From contig DASXDU010000038.1 of assembly GCA_036490515.1 (NCBI GenBank), positions 124,001 to 188,000 of the forward strand: a DNA stretch of 64,000 bases, read 5' to 3'. Shown in pieces: positions 61,453-64,000 of this stretch. Positions within the stretch are counted from its first letter, which is position 1. Every line of letters begins with the position of its first letter. Both the position numbers and the translations under genes were made by a program. The notes beneath the pieces were generated by a model. That model did not search any database and was not told the origin of the DNA. It saw only the letters and a list, made by a program, of their open reading frames with translations. Source of the DNA: Palsa-1150 sp036490515 (GTDB lineage Bacteria; Myxococcota_A; Polyangia; Polyangiales; Polyangiaceae).

Positions 61453-64000
61453 TCGAGGTCCTTCAGCTCGTCGTCGAGGCGCGTGTCGTAGGCGTCCTTC
61501 GGAGCATCCCCTGCGGGCGTCGGCGGCGCGGGCGGGGTGCCCCCCGAGCGCCAGCGGCGGAGCATGCGCGCGAGCCCGAACGCACCGAGCGCGATCGCGG
61601 CGACGGGCACGAGGTAGATGGCCCGCATCGCGCCCGTGTTGGGCGGAACGACGAGCGACTCGGAGCCGTGCTCGGAGACGTACGACGCGAGGATCTCGTC
61701 CTCGCTCAGGTGCGCGCGCATCTGCTCGCGGATCCGGTTGCGCGCGCCCTCGGCCTCTCCGCAGCTGCACGACGTCAGCGCCCTCTGGCAGTCTCCGCAG
61801 GGACACCGGACCTTCTCGAAGACGAGCCGCTCGGCGTCGTTGTCGATTCGGACGATGCCGTCCATGTTCCCGCCGTTCATCGTCTGCCCGAACGCCGGCG
61901 TCGCGGCGAGCATGATGCCGAGGACGACGCTCGCCGCGGTGGCGGCGATCCCGCGCGCGCCCGCCCAGACGCGCGACTCGCCGAGCTCCACCTGCGGCCA
62001 CATGCAGAGGATGCTGCCCGGGATGAGCAGGAAGAAGCAGCCGATCCAGATCCACGAGACGAGCGGGTTGATGTGGATCTGGAGCGACGCGACCTTGGTC
62101 TGCGGGTTGATGGACCCGACGATGACGTAGACGTCGTCGCCGAAGCGGTGCTCGATCGCGACCTCGGTGGTCGGCGAGTCCGGCTGCTTCTTGTAGATGA
62201 ACCTCGCCGGGGAGAGGTGCGCGATCTTGTCGCCGTGCTTCGTGACGTTGACGTCGGCGAAGACCATCCGCTTGTTGTTGTCGACCTCCATGCGGTCGCG
62301 CTCGTAGGTCACGCGGTAGCCCGCGACCTCCGTGCTCTGCCCGGGCGAGAGCGACGCCTCCTTGTCGGTGCCCCACGACTGCCCCGTGAAGCCGACGAAC
62401 ATGAAGACGATGCCGAAGTGGACGATGTACCCGCCGTAGCGGCGCCGCGACTCGGGCGAGAGGCTGAAGAGCGTGTAGACGAACCCGGGCAGACCGCCGA
62501 GCCACCACAGGATGCGCGGCGTGCGCGCGCTGGCGCCGGTGCGGGCGCGCGCGCGAAAGAGCAGGACGAACTCCTGCACGATCACCGCGGCGTTGAAGAC
62601 GCAGAGCGAGAAGCCCATGACGGGCGTGAACGCGTTGAAGGCGCGGAGGATCGAGCCGAGGGCGCCCGTGTAGATCGGGTCGGCGAAGACGACGGCGGGG
62701 AAGCCGAGCAGGCGCCCGAACGCGAAGTGCGCGGCGATCGCGACGACGAACGCGACGAGAGGCGCGCGGAAGGCCCTGCGGAGGGCTTCGCGGCTGGTCT
62801 TTTTCCAGCCGAAGAGCGTGCCCAGGCCCATGAGGACGAGGAGCAGGAGCCCCAGCGGCTGCACCCACGCCTTGTAGAAGGGCGGCCCCACGGTGACCTT
62901 CTCCCCGGTGAGCCCCTCGCTGATGAGCGGGAACGTCGTCGCGACGAGGATGAAGAAGAGCAGGCTGCAGAGGATCCAGTTGTTCAGGAGGAAGGTGAAC
63001 TCGCGCGAGAGGATCGACTCGATCTGTGGGCGGCGCGGGCGCGTGTCGAGGCCGGTGGTGAGGCGGCGATAGACGAGCTCCATCGCGACGAAGACCGCGA
63101 CGCCCGCGACGAGCGCGATGAGCAGCACGCGCCAGGGGCCCGCCACGGGCATCCGCCAGATGAAGGTGAGGCCCGGCAGGACGGCGGCGATGACGAGCCA
63201 TCCGGCCGCCACCGCGGCCCAGCGGAGCCTGCGCTCCGGGCGCACGTCGCGCAGCTCGGGCCAGCGCCACATGACGAGCGTCGCCGCGAAGCACACGAGG
63301 ACGACGAGGAAGACGGCGAAGTACCCGCCGATCGACGACTGCGCGAACGAGTGGACGCTGGCGATCATCCCCGAGCGCGTGAGGAACGTGCCGAAGATCG
63401 TGAGGAAGAACGTCAGCGAGATGAGGAAGACGTTCCACACCTTCAGCAGGCCCCGGCGCTCCTGGATCATCACCGAGTGGACGTACGCGCTCGCCGTGAG
63501 GAACGGCATGAACGCCGCGTTCTCGACCGGGTCCCACCCCCAGTAGCCGCCCCACCCGAGCTCCTCGTACGCCCAGAGCATGCCGAGCGTGTTGCCGATG
63601 CCGAGGAACATCCACGCGAAGAGGGTCCACTTGCGGCTGGCGACGATCCACTCGTGGTCGAGCCGGCCCGTGACGAGCGCCGCGACGGCGAAGGCGAAGG
63701 GCACCGAGCAGCCGACGAAGCCCGTGTAGAGGCACGGCGGGTGGATGACCATCCAGTAGTTCTGGAGGAGCGGGTTCAGGCCCTCGCCGTCGGGCCGCGC
63801 GCCCGCGACGGTCGTCGCGAACGGGTTCGCCGAGAACGTCATGAGCACGCAGAAGAAGAGGACGATCGCCATGAGCGTGGCGATGACGTACGGCTGCAGC
63901 GCCAGGTACCGCTTGCCGAGCCACTTCACGCACACGCCGATGTAGACGCTGAGGAGGAAGAGCCACCAGAGGAGGGAGCCGTCCTGCCCGCCCCAGAGGG
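61449..64000 (-). CDS. Cytochrome c maturation protein CcmF fused to CcmH-like domain, 5' end cut by window
   Basis: About 849 visible residues; the N-terminus is beyond the right edge. The first part is CcmF/CycK, the haem lyase core: WGGQDGSLLWWLFLL, the tryptophan-rich WAYEELGWGGYWGWDPVENAAF (haem-binding WWD-type), many helices, and the large periplasmic loop ending in Trp/His motifs. After about residue 660 of the visible part, a CcmH-like domain follows: AERLVFEKVRCPCGDCQRAL then SCSCGEAEG, HLSEDEILASYVSEHGSESLVVPP and a last helix. CcmH normally has LRCxxCQN and reduces apocytochrome. Fusion of the two would tether the reductase to the lyase. Starts the zinc-ribbon/Ser-Ala gene chain. 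Confidence 0.9.
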   Translation of the reverse strand, partial: LWGGQDGSLLWWLFLLSVYIGVCVKWLGKRYLALQPYVIATLMAIVLFFCVLMTFSANPFATTVAGARPDGEGLNPLLQNYWMVIHPPCLYTGFVGCSVPFAFAVAALVTGRLDHEWIVASRKWTLFAWMFLGIGNTLGMLWAYEELGWGGYWGWDPVENAAFMPFLTASAYVHSVMIQERRGLLKVWNVFLISLTFFLTIFGTFLTRSGMIASVHSFAQSSIGGYFAVFLVVLVCFAATLVMWRWPELRDVRPERRLRWAAVAAGWLVIAAVLPGLTFIWRMPVAGPWRVLLIALVAGVAVFVAMELVYRRLTTGLDTRPRRPQIESILSREFTFLLNNWILCSLLFFILVATTFPLISEGLTGEKVTVGPPFYKAWVQPLGLLLLVLMGLGTLFGWKKTSREALRRAFRAPLVAFVVAIAAHFAFGRLLGFPAVVFADPIYTGALGSILRAFNAFTPVMGFSLCVFNAAVIVQEFVLLFRARARTGASARTPRILWWLGGLPGFVYTLFSLSPESRRRYGGYIVHFGIVFMFVGFTGQSWGTDKEASLSPGQSTEVAGYRVTYERDRMEVDNNKRMVFADVNVTKHGDKIAHLSPARFIYKKQPDSPTTEVAIEHRFGDDVYVIVGSINPQTKVASLQIHINPLVSWIWIGCFFLLIPGSILCMWPQVELGESRVWAGARGIAATAASVVLGIMLAATPAFGQTMNGGNMDGIVRIDNDAERLVFEKVRCPCGDCQRALTSCSCGEAEGARNRIREQMRAHLSEDEILASYVSEHGSESLVVPPNTGAMRAIYLVPVAAIALGAFGLARMLRRWRSGGTPPAPPTPAGDAPKDAYDTRLDDELKDLE

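Noticed and set aside
60682..63966. 1,094-residue zinc-ribbon protein
   Set aside because: Most of it is an out-of-frame reading of ccmF; the genuine protein begins at 61452 with two membrane helices.

Overview
The window is GC-rich bacterial chromosome, most likely from a member of the phylum Myxococcota (an inference). The evidence is a MYXO-CTERM-type sorting tail on a secreted glycoside hydrolase, many large lipoproteins of unknown function, PEGA-domain proteins beside a membrane-anchored eukaryote-like Ser/Thr kinase, a PilZ protein, and dense overlapping operons with GTG starts. No phage, transposase, CRISPR array, rRNA or tRNA gene was seen. Nearly all of the sequence is coding.

Left part (1-23 kb): a minus-strand run begins with an orphan succinate dehydrogenase/fumarate reductase-type cytochrome b and continues into a tightly overlapping alpha-glucan degradation operon (two GH13 lipoproteins, a GH15 enzyme with MYXO-CTERM tail, and a truncated secreted Pro/Ala-rich protein). 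Next come a secreted esterase with a membrane partner, an AidB-like acyl-CoA dehydrogenase, a 1,400-residue TPR/HEAT protein in line with a small lipoprotein and tsaD, an anchored solute-binding-like protein with a three-helix membrane partner, a PilZ-TM-AMIN-like protein, and a PolB-type 3'-5' exonuclease.

Middle (23-43 kb): a lipase-like lipoprotein; a 0.5 kb intergenic stretch with a 42-base tandem repeat; a small highly translated basic-tailed protein; a 56-residue coiled-coil ORF; a palindrome of about 175 bases; an acyl-CoA carboxylase beta subunit; a kinase / PEGA / VWA-lipoprotein operon facing a PEGA beta-barrel-like protein; a KamA-type radical SAM aminomutase; a parvulin lipoprotein; then pyrH, dapF, aroC and a fused shikimate kinase-dehydroquinate synthase.

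Right part (43-64 kb): zapA, bioF and bioD overlap, and bioF and bioD each carry a near-consensus parS site (ParB-binding centromere) inside the reading frame. They are followed by an orphan CcmA-like ATPase, a MoxR / DUF58 / transglutaminase operon, clpB, gyrB, recF and dnaN. The gene upstream of dnaN is not dnaA but the end of a cytochrome c maturation cluster whose CcmF is fused to a CcmH-like domain. The parS pair plus dnaN-recF-gyrB suggests this end lies near the replication origin.

No single undescribed system stands out unambiguously. The best candidates for novelty are the parS-in-biotin-gene arrangement, the large palindrome, the 42-base repeat array with its neighbouring small protein, the CcmF-CcmH fusion, and the kinase/PEGA/VWA envelope module.
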